Below, in pieces: positions 50,773 to 61,000 of a stretch of 64,000 nucleotides of DNA; within the stretch, counting starts at the first letter, position 1, and the number at the start of each line of letters is the position of its first letter. Below the pieces are notes generated by a model. It had not been told where the DNA came from and made no database searches. It saw only the letters and a list, made by a program, of their open reading frames with translations. The position numbers were made by a program, and so were the translations under genes. The stretch comes from Vibrio owensii CAIM 1854 = LMG 25443 (GTDB lineage Bacteria; Pseudomonadota; Gammaproteobacteria; Enterobacterales; Vibrionaceae): contig NZ_JPRD01000057.1 of the NCBI RefSeq assembly GCF_000817815.1, forward strand, positions 1 through 64,000, in the 5' to 3' direction.

Positions 50773-50800
50773 AGTTACCGGTAACATGTTACTGGTAACT
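50773..50800. promoter_or_regulatory. Tandem operator palindromes upstream of the PTS operon
   Basis: GTTACCGGTAAC and GTTACTGGTAAC, separated by ATG, form a 28-bp near-perfect palindrome about 100 bp upstream of the PTS start; a third partial copy (TATCGGTAA) follows. The pattern fits a LacI-family repressor site such as that of AscG. No repressor gene is nearby. Confidence 0.7.
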
Positions 50801-51024
50801 ATCGGTAAATAAACCGCGTATTCGTAGAACAAGTTCAAAGTGGGATAATGGCTGGAATCCACTGCAAGGTGAATGAAACAGCGAAATCTAAACATGATTC
50901 ACGTTCTCAAAGACGTAAATCTGATCCGCTATTTCATTGATGAAGCTAATGATGTTGCATATAAGCAAGAAACCATCATTTGAGAGGATTAAGCAGGTAA
51001 ATGTGAGGTGGATTCAAACGAGCA
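50801..51024. other. Intergenic region, no firm gene
   Basis: About 220 bp between the PTS operator and the membrane operon. A 29-codon frame at 50894 lacks a ribosome site and is not supported. Nothing else stands out. Confidence 0.5.
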
Positions 51025-51540
51025 CTAATGAAATGTCATACGACTAACGCGTAGCATCAACGCGAGTAGCGCAAATGTAGCCAGGCACAGATGAAGCCAA
51101 CTAAAACGGCTATCCAAGCCCTCTTCCAGAGAAAGGATTACCTGTCGATTTTGCTCTAGATAAACCAACTTATAGGGCGCAGCAACATGTCTGCCTGTTG
51201 CGAAGATCACACCAAACTTCACCTCTTGATTGAGCAATCCGTTTGCAGTGCCAGGTTCAGTAAGAGCTTCCACAATCAATCCATTCGGGTGGATTTCCAG
51301 ATCGTAATAGCTGCCAGACGAGACAATAAACCCTTCAGGCGGGACATCAAAAACCACCACACCACCTGATGCGTGTGTGACCGTTCCTTTATAGTACTTA
51401 ACTTCTTCCTCGGCTGGCTCTGAGTTAACTTGATAGACGATCAGACCAACAATGGAGAGTAAGATTAACGTCACCAATTAGAGGTGTGTTTTGGTGTAAT
51501 TAGGGTTAAGGAAACGCATGAATGATAAGAGATAGCTCAT
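51025..51540 (-). pseudogene. Membrane protein gene interrupted by an in-frame stop
   Basis: The frame starts at an ATG (51540) that overlaps the upstream stop as ATGA, with GGGAGG before it, a normal coupled start. It reads MSYLLSFMRFLNPNYTKTHL and then meets TAA at 51480-51478. The same frame continues at once, LVTLILLSIVGLIVYQVNS then a soluble domain and a second transmembrane segment (LHLCLATFALLALML). A CAA-to-TAA change at that codon would restore a 171-residue protein. Alternatives are a re-initiation at TTG/GTG (51477/51474) giving about 150 residues, or a sequencing error. The family is not recognised. Confidence 0.6.
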
Positions 51541-51749
51541 TTCACCTCCCAACCTTCATCGTGAATCGGTTTGAGTGGTGCAACAAGCAAATAAATAACC
51601 CAGCAGAACCACAACAAAAACAACAACGCACAAACCCATAAGACTTTTTCAGGTCTTCCCGTTTGTCGAGAGGTGGTAATTAACATAAAGGGTAAGGCCC
51701 AACCGACTACGATAATTGCAGTCATGATCATTCCTACAACGATGTCCAT
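51537..51749 (-). CDS. Superinfection-immunity-like small membrane protein
   Basis: A 70-residue membrane protein with two helices (VGMIMTAIIVVGWALPFMLIT and KVLWVCALLFLLWFCWVIYLL) and a short polar tail. The pattern, especially the LLWFCWVIYLLVA ending, resembles the superinfection immunity family (PF14373). In bacterial chromosomes this family is widespread and need not act against phage. It is coupled to the next gene through ATGA overlap. Confidence 0.6.
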   Translation of the reverse strand: MDIVVGMIMTAIIVVGWALPFMLITTSRQTGRPEKVLWVCALLFLLWFCWVIYLLVAPLKPIHDEGWEVK

Positions 51750-51875
51750 CTCATCTCCCTATCTTGAACTTCTCACACCTTTAATCAAAAGGTTGCTTAT
51801 CAATGAAGCTCGTAACATGTCATTTTTCAATAAATAGAGCAAGTAACATTTATAAAACGTTAAGTTTGAAACAAA

Positions 51876-51900
51876 AAAGCCAGAGTCATGCTCTGGCTTT
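51876..51900 (-). terminator. Terminator of the sulfatase gene
   Basis: AAAGCCAGAG and CTCTGGCTTT form a 10-bp stem with a 5-nt loop, followed on the minus strand by a T-tract. Confidence 0.85.
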
Positions 51901-51919
51901 GCTTTAATAGAGGTGATTG

Positions 51920-53467
51920 CTAGCTTTTCGCTTCTTCCACCTTACGAAGGTTGGTCATTTGCTCCATGACTTTGTCGACTGAGAAGCTTGGGATCTCTTG
52001 TCGTGGAGGGAACTCTTTAAATGACTTCAACATCTCTGCGACTTTCTGTTGAGCAGGAACCAACAAGAACACATGCTCAAACTGCCATTTCTTGTAGCCA
52101 AAGCCTTGATCGCCTTTCTCAAGTGGATCGACTTGAAGATCGAAAATCATAGGCAAACGCAAGTTAGTCAGCTCTTTAGTCCAAACATCCCAGCCTTCAT
52201 GTTCTTGGATCTTGAAGTGCATCTTGAATCGTTTATCACGCATAGCAAGCAGCTCGCCATCATCAGACCAATAGAAGAACTCATCACGTGCTGACTTGTC
52301 TGTTTTACCCGTAATAAAATCAACTTGGTTGTAGCCATCAAGGTGGTTTTTGTAAGTCTGATCTGCCGAAGAAGACTTATATCCTTTCAGCAAATCTTGC
52401 TTGATGGTGTCATTACCTGCAATGGATAGTAACGTTGGGAACCAGTCTTCACTCGCGAACATGTCGTTCAGCTTGGTGTTTGGCTGTATATGACCAGGCC
52501 AACGAATCATTGCCGGTACTCTGAAGCCCCCTTCCCAGCCGGTGTTCTTCTCACCACGGAATGGGCTAAATGCCGCATCTGGCCACGTCGCATTCATCGG
52601 GCCATTATCCGTGGTGTAAATCACAATGGTGTTGTCCGCAATCTTCAAGTCATCGAGCTTATCAAGCAAATCGCCAACCATGTTGTCGTGCTCGACCATA
52701 CCGTCTGCGTATTCGCCAAGCCCTGTTGTACGGTGCTCTGCTTTCACGTGAGTGCTGATATGCATGCGCGTTGCGTTGTACCATAAGAAGAACGGCTTAT
52801 CGGCTTTGACCTGACGCTCCATGAAGTTCATCGCGGCATCAAGGGTCTCTTCATCGACCGTTTCCATACGTTTGCGCGTGAGCGGCCCTGTATCTTCGAT
52901 CTTGCCATCCGCATAAGAGTGAATCACACCACGCGGGCCAAAGTTCTTACGAAACTCGGGATCTTTCGGGTAGTCTGGGTTCTCTGGCTCTTCCTCTGCA
53001 TTTAGGTGGTACAGGTTCCCCATAAACTCATCAAAGCCATGATTGGTTGGCAACATGTCGTCTTTGTCACCTAAGTGGTTTTTACCAAATTGCCCCGTGG
53101 CATAGCCCATGTCTTTTAGCGCTGTTGCCATGGTGATATCTTGCATTTGCATGCCTTGCGCCGCACCAGGTAGACCTACTTTCGTCAAACCAGTACGAGC
53201 TGGCATCTGACCTGTGATAAATGTACTGCGTCCTGCGGTACAAGATTGTTGTGCATAGTAAGTGGTAAATAAAGCGCCCTCTTGAGCAATACGGTCAATA
53301 TTAGGCGTCTCATAACCCAACATGCCTTGGTTGTATGCAGAAATATTGCCGTAACCGACATCGTCCCCAAAAATAACCAGCATGTTAGGTTTAGAGGCCG
53401 CATGGGCTGCAACCGATGATGTGGCGGCCACCATCGCAAGCGTTAGTGTAGATTTATTTATCTTCAT
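51920..53467 (-). CDS. Secreted sulfatase (S1 family)
   Basis: A 515-residue sulfatase with a signal peptide (STLTLAMVAATSSVAAHA), the metal-binding N-terminus MLVIFGDDVGYGN (Asp35, Asp36) and the active-site cysteine in SCTAGRSTFITGQ (Cys76-x-Ala-x-Arg80), which must become formylglycine. Other landmarks are FGKNHLGD and TTDNGPMNATWPDAAFSPFRGEKNTGWEGG. It removes sulfate from a carbohydrate or aryl ester outside the cytoplasm. No maturase gene is in the window. The substrate is unknown; a marine sulfated polysaccharide is likely. Confidence 0.92.
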   Translation of the reverse strand: MKINKSTLTLAMVAATSSVAAHAASKPNMLVIFGDDVGYGNISAYNQGMLGYETPNIDRIAQEGALFTTYYAQQSCTAGRSTFITGQMPARTGLTKVGLPGAAQGMQMQDITMATALKDMGYATGQFGKNHLGDKDDMLPTNHGFDEFMGNLYHLNAEEEPENPDYPKDPEFRKNFGPRGVIHSYADGKIEDTGPLTRKRMETVDEETLDAAMNFMERQVKADKPFFLWYNATRMHISTHVKAEHRTTGLGEYADGMVEHDNMVGDLLDKLDDLKIADNTIVIYTTDNGPMNATWPDAAFSPFRGEKNTGWEGGFRVPAMIRWPGHIQPNTKLNDMFASEDWFPTLLSIAGNDTIKQDLLKGYKSSSADQTYKNHLDGYNQVDFITGKTDKSARDEFFYWSDDGELLAMRDKRFKMHFKIQEHEGWDVWTKELTNLRLPMIFDLQVDPLEKGDQGFGYKKWQFEHVFLLVPAQQKVAEMLKSFKEFPPRQEIPSFSVDKVMEQMTNLRKVEEAKS

Positions 53468-53577
53468 AATATTATTTCTATAATGGTTCTTGGTTGAGTG
53501 AATTAATGAGTATTTAAATAAAAAGAAGCGTATTCACTTTCTATAGAACTCAAGAACATTATTTAATTAGGAAGAGT

Positions 53578-53607
53578 AAAGGTGGTTATATTTAAACAAC
53601 CACCTTT
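53578..53607 (-). terminator. Terminator of the small secreted protein gene
   Basis: AAAGGTGGTT and AACCACCTTT form a perfect 10-bp stem with a 10-nt loop, 21 bp after the stop. Confidence 0.7.
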
Positions 53608-53627
53608 ATTGAATATACGACGAAAGG

Positions 53628-53864
53628 TTAACTACGGCCTCTCAATTCAATTGGCTGAGATTCATCGACTTCACTTCGGGTCACTGAGCCACCAGCGCGT
53701 GAGTCATTTCGACCTTTGAGCGTCATTTCTGGTTGAACACGCTCATACTGTACCTGATTGCCTTCTGGCATCGTCATATCAATCGTACCCGTGTATGTGC
53801 CTTCACCCGCGACAGCTGCGTTGCCAAAACAAATTGCGAGACTCAGGATTATCAGTCTTTTCAT
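53628..53864 (-). CDS. Small secreted protein of unknown function
   Basis: A 78-residue protein. ATG at 53864 follows GAGAGGG by 5 bases and opens a signal peptide (MKRLIILSLAICFGNAAVA), giving a mature peptide of about 59 residues that is polar and charged (TYTGTIDMTMPEGNQVQYERVQPEMTLKGRNDSRAGG). A longer frame to 53933 is not supported. It precedes the sulfatase on the same strand but is separated by a terminator. No family is recognised. Confidence 0.7.
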   Translation of the reverse strand: MKRLIILSLAICFGNAAVAGEGTYTGTIDMTMPEGNQVQYERVQPEMTLKGRNDSRAGGSVTRSEVDESQPIELRGRS

Positions 53865-54035
53865 AAATACCCTCTCTCTTAGTCTTTTTCTAAAATATTT
53901 TACTTCTAATAATTTGAGAACGTTTATACTCAAACTTCATTTTCATAGTAGTAGAGATAATAAAAAACAGACAAGGAAAGATGACCTTTCCAATTTGGAT
54001 AGATATAAGAAAACATATTATTTAAAAACTAAAAG

Positions 54036-54383
54036 TTATATTGAATATAACTCTATTAATAATCCGTAACTGGTATAAAGAATGGTAATAAGAAAAATAC
54101 TATTCACTATGGGCTTGCTGATCGTATATTTAGAAGACGTCTTGAACATTAAATACCACAGCATAAACAAATACATAAGAAACTCGCTGCTTAACTTTAA
54201 AAGCAATGCGTTGTGATACATCCCATTTGTCCAAAACTCTTGAGGGGCGTTGGCAAAGTATCGACTCCATAAGACTTGGTAGCCGATAACAATAGGCAGA
54301 AAGGCGAATCCTACAACTTGCCAAAAACTCAAAGCTGCTTTACGCCGATTACTGCCCAGTTGCTTTTTACCATCTTGGTTCAT
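54036..54383 (-). CDS. Hypothetical membrane protein
   Basis: A 115-residue protein with three transmembrane segments (FWQVVGFAFLPIVIGYQVLW, LSSEFLMYLFMLWYLMF and IVNSIFLITILYTSYGLLI) after a basic N-terminus. It begins 3 bp after the DUF3291 gene and forms an operon with it. I do not recognise it. Confidence 0.65.
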   Translation of the reverse strand: MNQDGKKQLGSNRRKAALSFWQVVGFAFLPIVIGYQVLWSRYFANAPQEFWTNGMYHNALLLKLSSEFLMYLFMLWYLMFKTSSKYTISKPIVNSIFLITILYTSYGLLIELYSI

Positions 54384-54386
54384 GGC

Positions 54387-54836
54387 TTACTCACCCAAAT
54401 CCTTAGCCGCAAAGTTCGTTTTAAAGGTAAACGCGTATGGTGTGTCTCCGTTTTCACGCAGATGTTGTAACCTTTCTAAAGCTTCCTCTGGCGTGGGCTG
54501 ATGATCGTCTTCAACCCACCACAATACGTAGGTATCCTCTGCCAAGCGATGAAACCACTCCCCCTTACGACGCATGAAATCACGATGATGGGTTCTGAAC
54601 ATAAAGTTCTTCAGCGCATCCACGTTATCCCACACCGACATATTGACGATCATATTTGGGTCATCGAATAGCTTAATGTTGGTGGCATCACCAGATTCGT
54701 CTTTGAGCCGCCAAACAAAGCCTTCACTCTGTTCCGCTATGCCATTTACCAAGTCGAGATTATCGATGAAATCCTTTATCTCCGGTGCATCCAGCGGATA
54801 CTTTGACAACGCAATATTCAATTGAGCAAGCTTCAT
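54387..54836 (-). CDS. DUF3291 domain protein
   Basis: A 149-residue soluble protein matching DUF3291 (antibiotic-biosynthesis-monooxygenase-like fold), with AQLNIALSKYPLDAPEIKDFIDNLDLVN at the start, MIVNMSVWDNVDALKNFMFRTHHRDFMRRKGEWF mid-protein and a tryptophan-rich VLWWVEDDHQPTPEEALERL. Members look like heme-degrading or monooxygenase-type dimers, but no activity is established for this family. It is followed 3 bp later by a membrane protein gene. Confidence 0.88.
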   Translation of the reverse strand: MKLAQLNIALSKYPLDAPEIKDFIDNLDLVNGIAEQSEGFVWRLKDESGDATNIKLFDDPNMIVNMSVWDNVDALKNFMFRTHHRDFMRRKGEWFHRLAEDTYVLWWVEDDHQPTPEEALERLQHLRENGDTPYAFTFKTNFAAKDLGE

Positions 54837-55032
54837 TTGATCCTCCCTGATCGTTGTTAATTGAGTAGGAAACTAATAACAATATACCCATTTAAAAAGG
54901 CATTAGCTTTATCCTTCTAAATCCCCCCTAAAACCTATCGTTTTACTTACACTTCTAATTGCTCAATTAAGTTCGCAAAACAACATTTCTTGTACTTTAA
55001 TCAAAAAGATATAGAAACGTTGGGTTGGGTTT

Positions 55033-58000
55033 ATGAAAAAGATAAAAGATGGCAAAAAGGCTAACGACAAAAAACAAACAGTCAAAGATCAAGCGAAGAG
55101 TAAGTCGGATACGAATAAAAGAAGAAAAGTAAAATTATTTTCTAATCTAAAGATCCGAGTTCCGCTACCTAGTAGTCTCATGCTAATTCTTCCATCTTTA
55201 AATGTAAGGGCGTCGGAGGCTCTAGTAAGCCACGCACAAAATGAGAATGTTCAGCCCAATGAAACTTCAAGCCATGAACCTCACTTGGAGAATTCAGATA
55301 AACTCGTAGAAAGCTCATCTACCAAAAAAAATGCTTCGTTATTACACGAAGACAAGAACTTAAATGAAGGCGGGACTGAAGAGGTGAAGGCTCTTGCTCC
55401 TACTCCATCGCATCACCTCGCTTCTCATAGTCACCCGATCATTCATCGACTTACTAATGTCACTACGCAGCCCTCAATTTCAAACACCATCGACAGCAAT
55501 ACACAAACAATAAAGGCCCCCCCTACGCACACTAACCCTACAACTCCGCAAAGCCAGACTTATGTAGAAGAAACAATTCAAGGTACCTATGGTCAGTTGC
55601 ATGTTGATAAAAATGGTAATTATCAATTTACTTTGGCCGCAAAGTCTCCGGCATATTTATTGCTTCAAAAGCAAGAACCAGGCACGGACACATTTACAGT
55701 CCATCTAACAGACGGAACAAAAGTCATCATTCAAGTTCCGGTGATGGGTAAACAAGATTCACCAACCATTTCTGGCCAACTTTCAGGTCATCTCGAAGAA
55801 GACCATAATGTCGATAGCCATGGTTTTTTAACAACAAGTGGGAAAGTGGACGTCCTAGACCCAGACCATGGGGAAAGTGAGTTAATTCCAGACACGATAC
55901 ATGGCCAGTTTGGCTCTTTATCTATAAATTCTCAGGGCTACTGGCAGTACACTGTCGATAATTCTCAATCAACGATTCAAGCGTTAACGAATAACACTTC
56001 ACTGACTGAAACATTTACCATCCATACTAAAGATGGCACTCCACAAGTGCTACAAATGTCAATTGGTGGAGAAAATGACAATGCGCTTGTCTCCGGTAAT
56101 GACAAAGGGCAAGTATACGAAGACCTTTCTACTCACATCACAGGAAAGCTATCTATTCGTGACGCCGACACCGGTGAAGATCATTTTTCCAACACTGATA
56201 TCGTAGGTAGTCTCGGTACACTTCATTTGACTAATTCGGGGCAATGGACCTATGACTTGGATAACACGCACCCAACAGTCCAAGCACTAGGTAAAGGCTC
56301 GACAGTTACCGACACCATAACCGTACATTCGGTCGATGGAACTCCTCATCAAGTAATTATCACTATTAACGGAACCAACGATACAGCCACCGTCAGCAGT
56401 GCTACTGTGGTCGTCGATGAAACAGACTCAGCAATAACAACATCTGGCACCCTAACCAGCACCGACGTTGATAACCCTGACAACACCTTCACACCAGATT
56501 CGATCACAGGCACTCATGGTGACCTAACCATAGACGCTAATGGCCATTGGGTGTTCACCGCTAACGGTACCTTTAATCAGCTTAATGTCGGCGACAAAGT
56601 TGAAGAGACATTTACGGTTGCTTCTATTGATGGCACACCTTCGACAATTAAAGTGACCATTAACGGTACAAACGACTCCGCTACAGTAAGTAGTGCAACT
56701 GTCGCCGTCGATGAAACTGACTCAGCAATCACAACCTCTGGCATCCTAACCAGCACCGATGTCGATAATCCGGATAACACCTTTACACCAGATTCGATCA
56801 CAGGTACACACGGCGATCTAACCATTGATGCCCATGGTCATTGGGTGTTCACTGCCAACAGTGCATTCAACCAACTTAATGTCGGTGACAAAGTTGAAGA
56901 GACATTTACGGTTGCTTCTGTCGATGGCACACCATCCACAATTAAAGTGACCATCAACGGCACTAACGATTCAGCTACAGTGAGTAGTACGACCGTGGCT
57001 GTTGATGAAACAGATACTACAATAACCACATCTGGCAACCTAACCAGTACCGATGTCGATAACCCGGATAACACCTTCACTCCAGCTTCAATTGCAGGTA
57101 ACCACGGCGACCTAACCATTGATTCCAATGGCCACTGGGTATTTACCGCTAACAGCGCGTTCAACCAACTGAATGTCGGTGATAAAGTTGAAGAGAGCTT
57201 TACGGTTACTTCTGTCGATGGTACACCTTCGACAATTAAAGTGACGATCAATGGTACCAATGACGCAGCTACGGTGAGCAGCGCAACTGTGGCTGTCGAT
57301 GAAACGGACTCAGCAATCACAACTTCAGGCACTCTAACCAGCACCGACGTTGATAACCCAGACAACACCTTCACCCCTGACTCCATCAAGGGCACACACG
57401 GCGACCTAATCATCGATGCCAATGGTCACTGGATCTTTACAGCTAACAGCGCATTCAATCAACTCAACGTCGGCGATAACGTTGAAGAGACCTTTACGGT
57501 TACTTCTGTTGATGGCACTCAGTCAACCATCAAAGTAACAATCAATGGAACTAACGATGCCGCTACAGTCACCAGTGCCACTGTGGCTGTTGATGAAACG
57601 AACACGGCAATAACAACATCTGGCACCCTAACCAGCACCGATGTCGATAATCCAGATAACGCCTTTACGCCACATTCGATCACAGGCACGCACGGCGACT
57701 TAACCATTGATGCCAATGGTCACTGGGTGTTCACCGCCAACAACGCGTTCAACCAACTCAACGTTGGCGACAAGGTTGAGGAGACTTTTACGGTAACATC
57801 AGTCGATGGCACTCCATCCACGATCAAAGTGACCATCAATGGTACTAACGATGCAGCTACAGTGAGCAGAGCGACAGTGGCTGTCGATGAGACGGATAAA
57901 GCCGTCACGACCTTTGGTACCCTAACCAGCACCGATGTCGATAACCAAGATAATGCCTTTACTGCTTCAACTCAGCACGGCACGCACGGCGACCTAACCA

Positions 58001-61000
58001 TCGATGGCAATGGGCATTGGGTATTTACCGCCAACAGTGAATTCAACCAACTCAATGTCGGCGATAAAGTTGAAGAGACATTCACAATAACGTCTGTCGA
58101 TGGCACTCCATCCACGATTAAAGTGACCATCAACGGTACGAATGATGCGGCAACCGTAAGCAGCGCGACTGTGGTTGTCGATGAAACAGACACGGCAATA
58201 ACCACATCTGGAACCCTAACCAGTACCGATGTCGATAACCCGGATAACGCCTTCACTCCTGCTTCAATTGCAGGTAACCACGGCGATCTAACCATTGATT
58301 CCAATGGTCACTGGGTATTTACCGCTAACAGCGCGTTCAACCAACTGAATGTCGGCGACAAAGTTGACGAGACCTTTACGGTTGCTTCTGTCGATGGGAC
58401 CCAATCGACAATAAAAGTAACGTTCAACGGCACCAATGACCGCCCTACTATCTCCGGTACCTCAAGTGGCGCAGTCATCGAACAGGGCTTAAACACTTCT
58501 GGAGTACCAGATGCGACAGGTTCTCTAACAGCAACCGATTTAGATAAATCTGACACCGTCACATGGGCAATCAATCAACCCCAAGGCCAATGGGGAACGT
58601 TGTCGATTGATCAGAATGGTCATTGGCACTATCAGCTAGACAATTCGACCGGTGCCGCCGCGGATAAGCTCGCGGCTGGTGAGCATCAGTCTGAATCATT
58701 CTGGATCACCGCTACCGATTCAGCTGGAGCAACAGTCCCTCATAAAATCGTTATCGATGTGCAAGGTAGTAACGACAAACCGATTGTCAGTGCGTGGACT
58801 CAGCTCCCTGCGGGCAAAGAAGATCAACCAGTAACTATAAAAGCTTCAGATTTACTAACGCATGCAAGCGATATTGATAGTAGCGATGTTTTGCATGTGA
58901 CGAATCTACAAGCGACACACGGTAGCCTGACTGATAACAAAGATGGCACTTATACCTTCACGCCAGACAAAGATTTTAACGGTGAAATTCGACTCACCTA
59001 TGATGTGGTTGACGGTCATGGTGGTAGCGTTAGTACTCAAGCTAAGTTTGACCTTACCGCAACTCCGGATAACGCGATTATTACCGACGCACAAACCAAT
59101 GCAGACTTAAGGGGAGTGACTGAAGATCGCGGTTATATAGACACCCACTATCAATTACATTACGACGGCAAATTAAACATCCAAGATCCTGATGCGGGAG
59201 AGGCTCAGTTTGATCCGAATATTGGTCCGCAAACCTATCAAGGTATTGGCTACGACACTAAATTGGGTGGTCACATACTGCTCATGCGCGACGGTCACTA
59301 CACCTATACCCTCGACAACCGCAATATACAGAACTTAGCACAAGGGGAAGTTAAACACGATTCAGCCATTATACGCTCAGCAGATGGTACAACGCATACG
59401 ATAGAGCTAACGGTTCATGGTACCAATGATGCCCCTACCATCAATGCACAGTCTCACTCTGTGACTGAAGGTGGAAGCATTCTAAATGGACAAATGGTTG
59501 GCAAAGATATAGATACAGGTGCGACCTTGACTTACAGCGCACCGCAGATTGATGGTTTAGTGGTTAATTCGGACGGCAGTTATAGCTTCAATCCTGCTCA
59601 CTCTAGCTATCAATCGTTAGCATCAGGCATCACGAAGACGTTGACTGTTCCCGTAACAGTCACAGACGAACATAATGCGAGCAGCACTCAAAACCTCTCA
59701 ATTACGATTACAGGGGTTAATAACTCTGCCGTTATTGGCGGTGTCGACACGGGTGACGTAACCGAAGGTAATGCTGGACAGGACATGTCCCCAGATTATG
59801 CCCAACCAGGCATGGCTCACTTGGTTCGAAGTACAATTGACGCCAGTGGCAAGCTTACTATTGCCGACACAGACACAGGTGAGGCGGAGTTTGATACACA
59901 CGGACTTGGTTTTAATTACTCTGGCCAATATGGCGATCTACTTCTACGAAAAGATGGAACTTGGTTTTATCACGCTGATACGGGGCAGATTTGTAGCACT
60001 GGTGGTCTCGCAAGCACCCGAGGAACAACCATCGACCGGCTTGGTGAAAACCAAACTCTGACCGACACGATTACCGTCTTTTCTAAAGATGGCACATCGC
60101 ACGATATTGTCATTACGATTCACGGTAGCAATGACCGCCCTTACTGCGCTTCTGAAGTACAGCTCAATTCGGGTAAGGAAGACCTAGCTCAAACCATTAC
60201 AGCAACCGAGTTATTGGCAAATACCATTGACGTAGACGCCAATGATGCAGGTAAGCTCACTATTGCTAATTTGCATGCTGATCATGGTTCGATTCAAGAC
60301 AACCACGATGGTACCTACACTTTCACGCCAACCAAAGACTATAGCGGCAAAGTTCACTTCACCTACGATGTGAAAGACGCGCATGGTGGTACAACACACA
60401 CTGGCGCAAATACCACTCTCGTAGCGACCCCAGACAAAGCCATTATCTCTGAAGTGACCACCGGAAGTGTTATTGAGGATGGAGCACATGCAACGCACAA
60501 CAACGGCACAACAACTGAACTAGCCAATGGCCAACTTCAAGTCATCGACCCAGACAGCGGCGAAGATAAGTTCCAATACAGCCAATTTGGTGAGACTCGA
60601 ATTCACGATCCGTTTGGTGGGATGCTTCGAATTGATAGCGCAGGTAATTGGGGATATAGCGTCGACAACGCGGCGCTTCAACACCTAGCGCAAGGGCAAG
60701 TTGAAACGGTTACCTATCGAGTACACAGCTTCGATGGTACTGCCAACGACTTGAATATTGATGTCGTTGGAACCAACGACGCCCCAACAGTTACCAAGGT
60801 GGTTCTAAGCAACGGCACGGAAGATACAAACTATCAAATGCAGGCGAGTCAGTTCGGATTCACCGACGTCGATACAGGCGATACGCTTCACTCTATCGCG
60901 ATCACTGATCTGCCACCAGCGACTCAAGGTAAGTTTGTACTCGATGGACACGACATCACCGCAGGTCAGAGCATCACAGCCGCTGATATCGCTAAGCTTC

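Noticed and set aside
50894..50983. 29-codon frame MIHVLKDVNLIRYFIDEAN
   Set aside because: No ribosome site and no recognisable feature.
56413..58470. CRISPR-like periodic repeat
   Set aside because: The period is 294 bp with no short repeat/spacer structure, and it encodes protein in one frame.
56577..58574. Six long open frames on the minus strand inside the adhesin repeats
   Set aside because: They recur with the same 98-codon spacing and are the antisense shadow of the repeat array; none has a start site or composition of a real gene.
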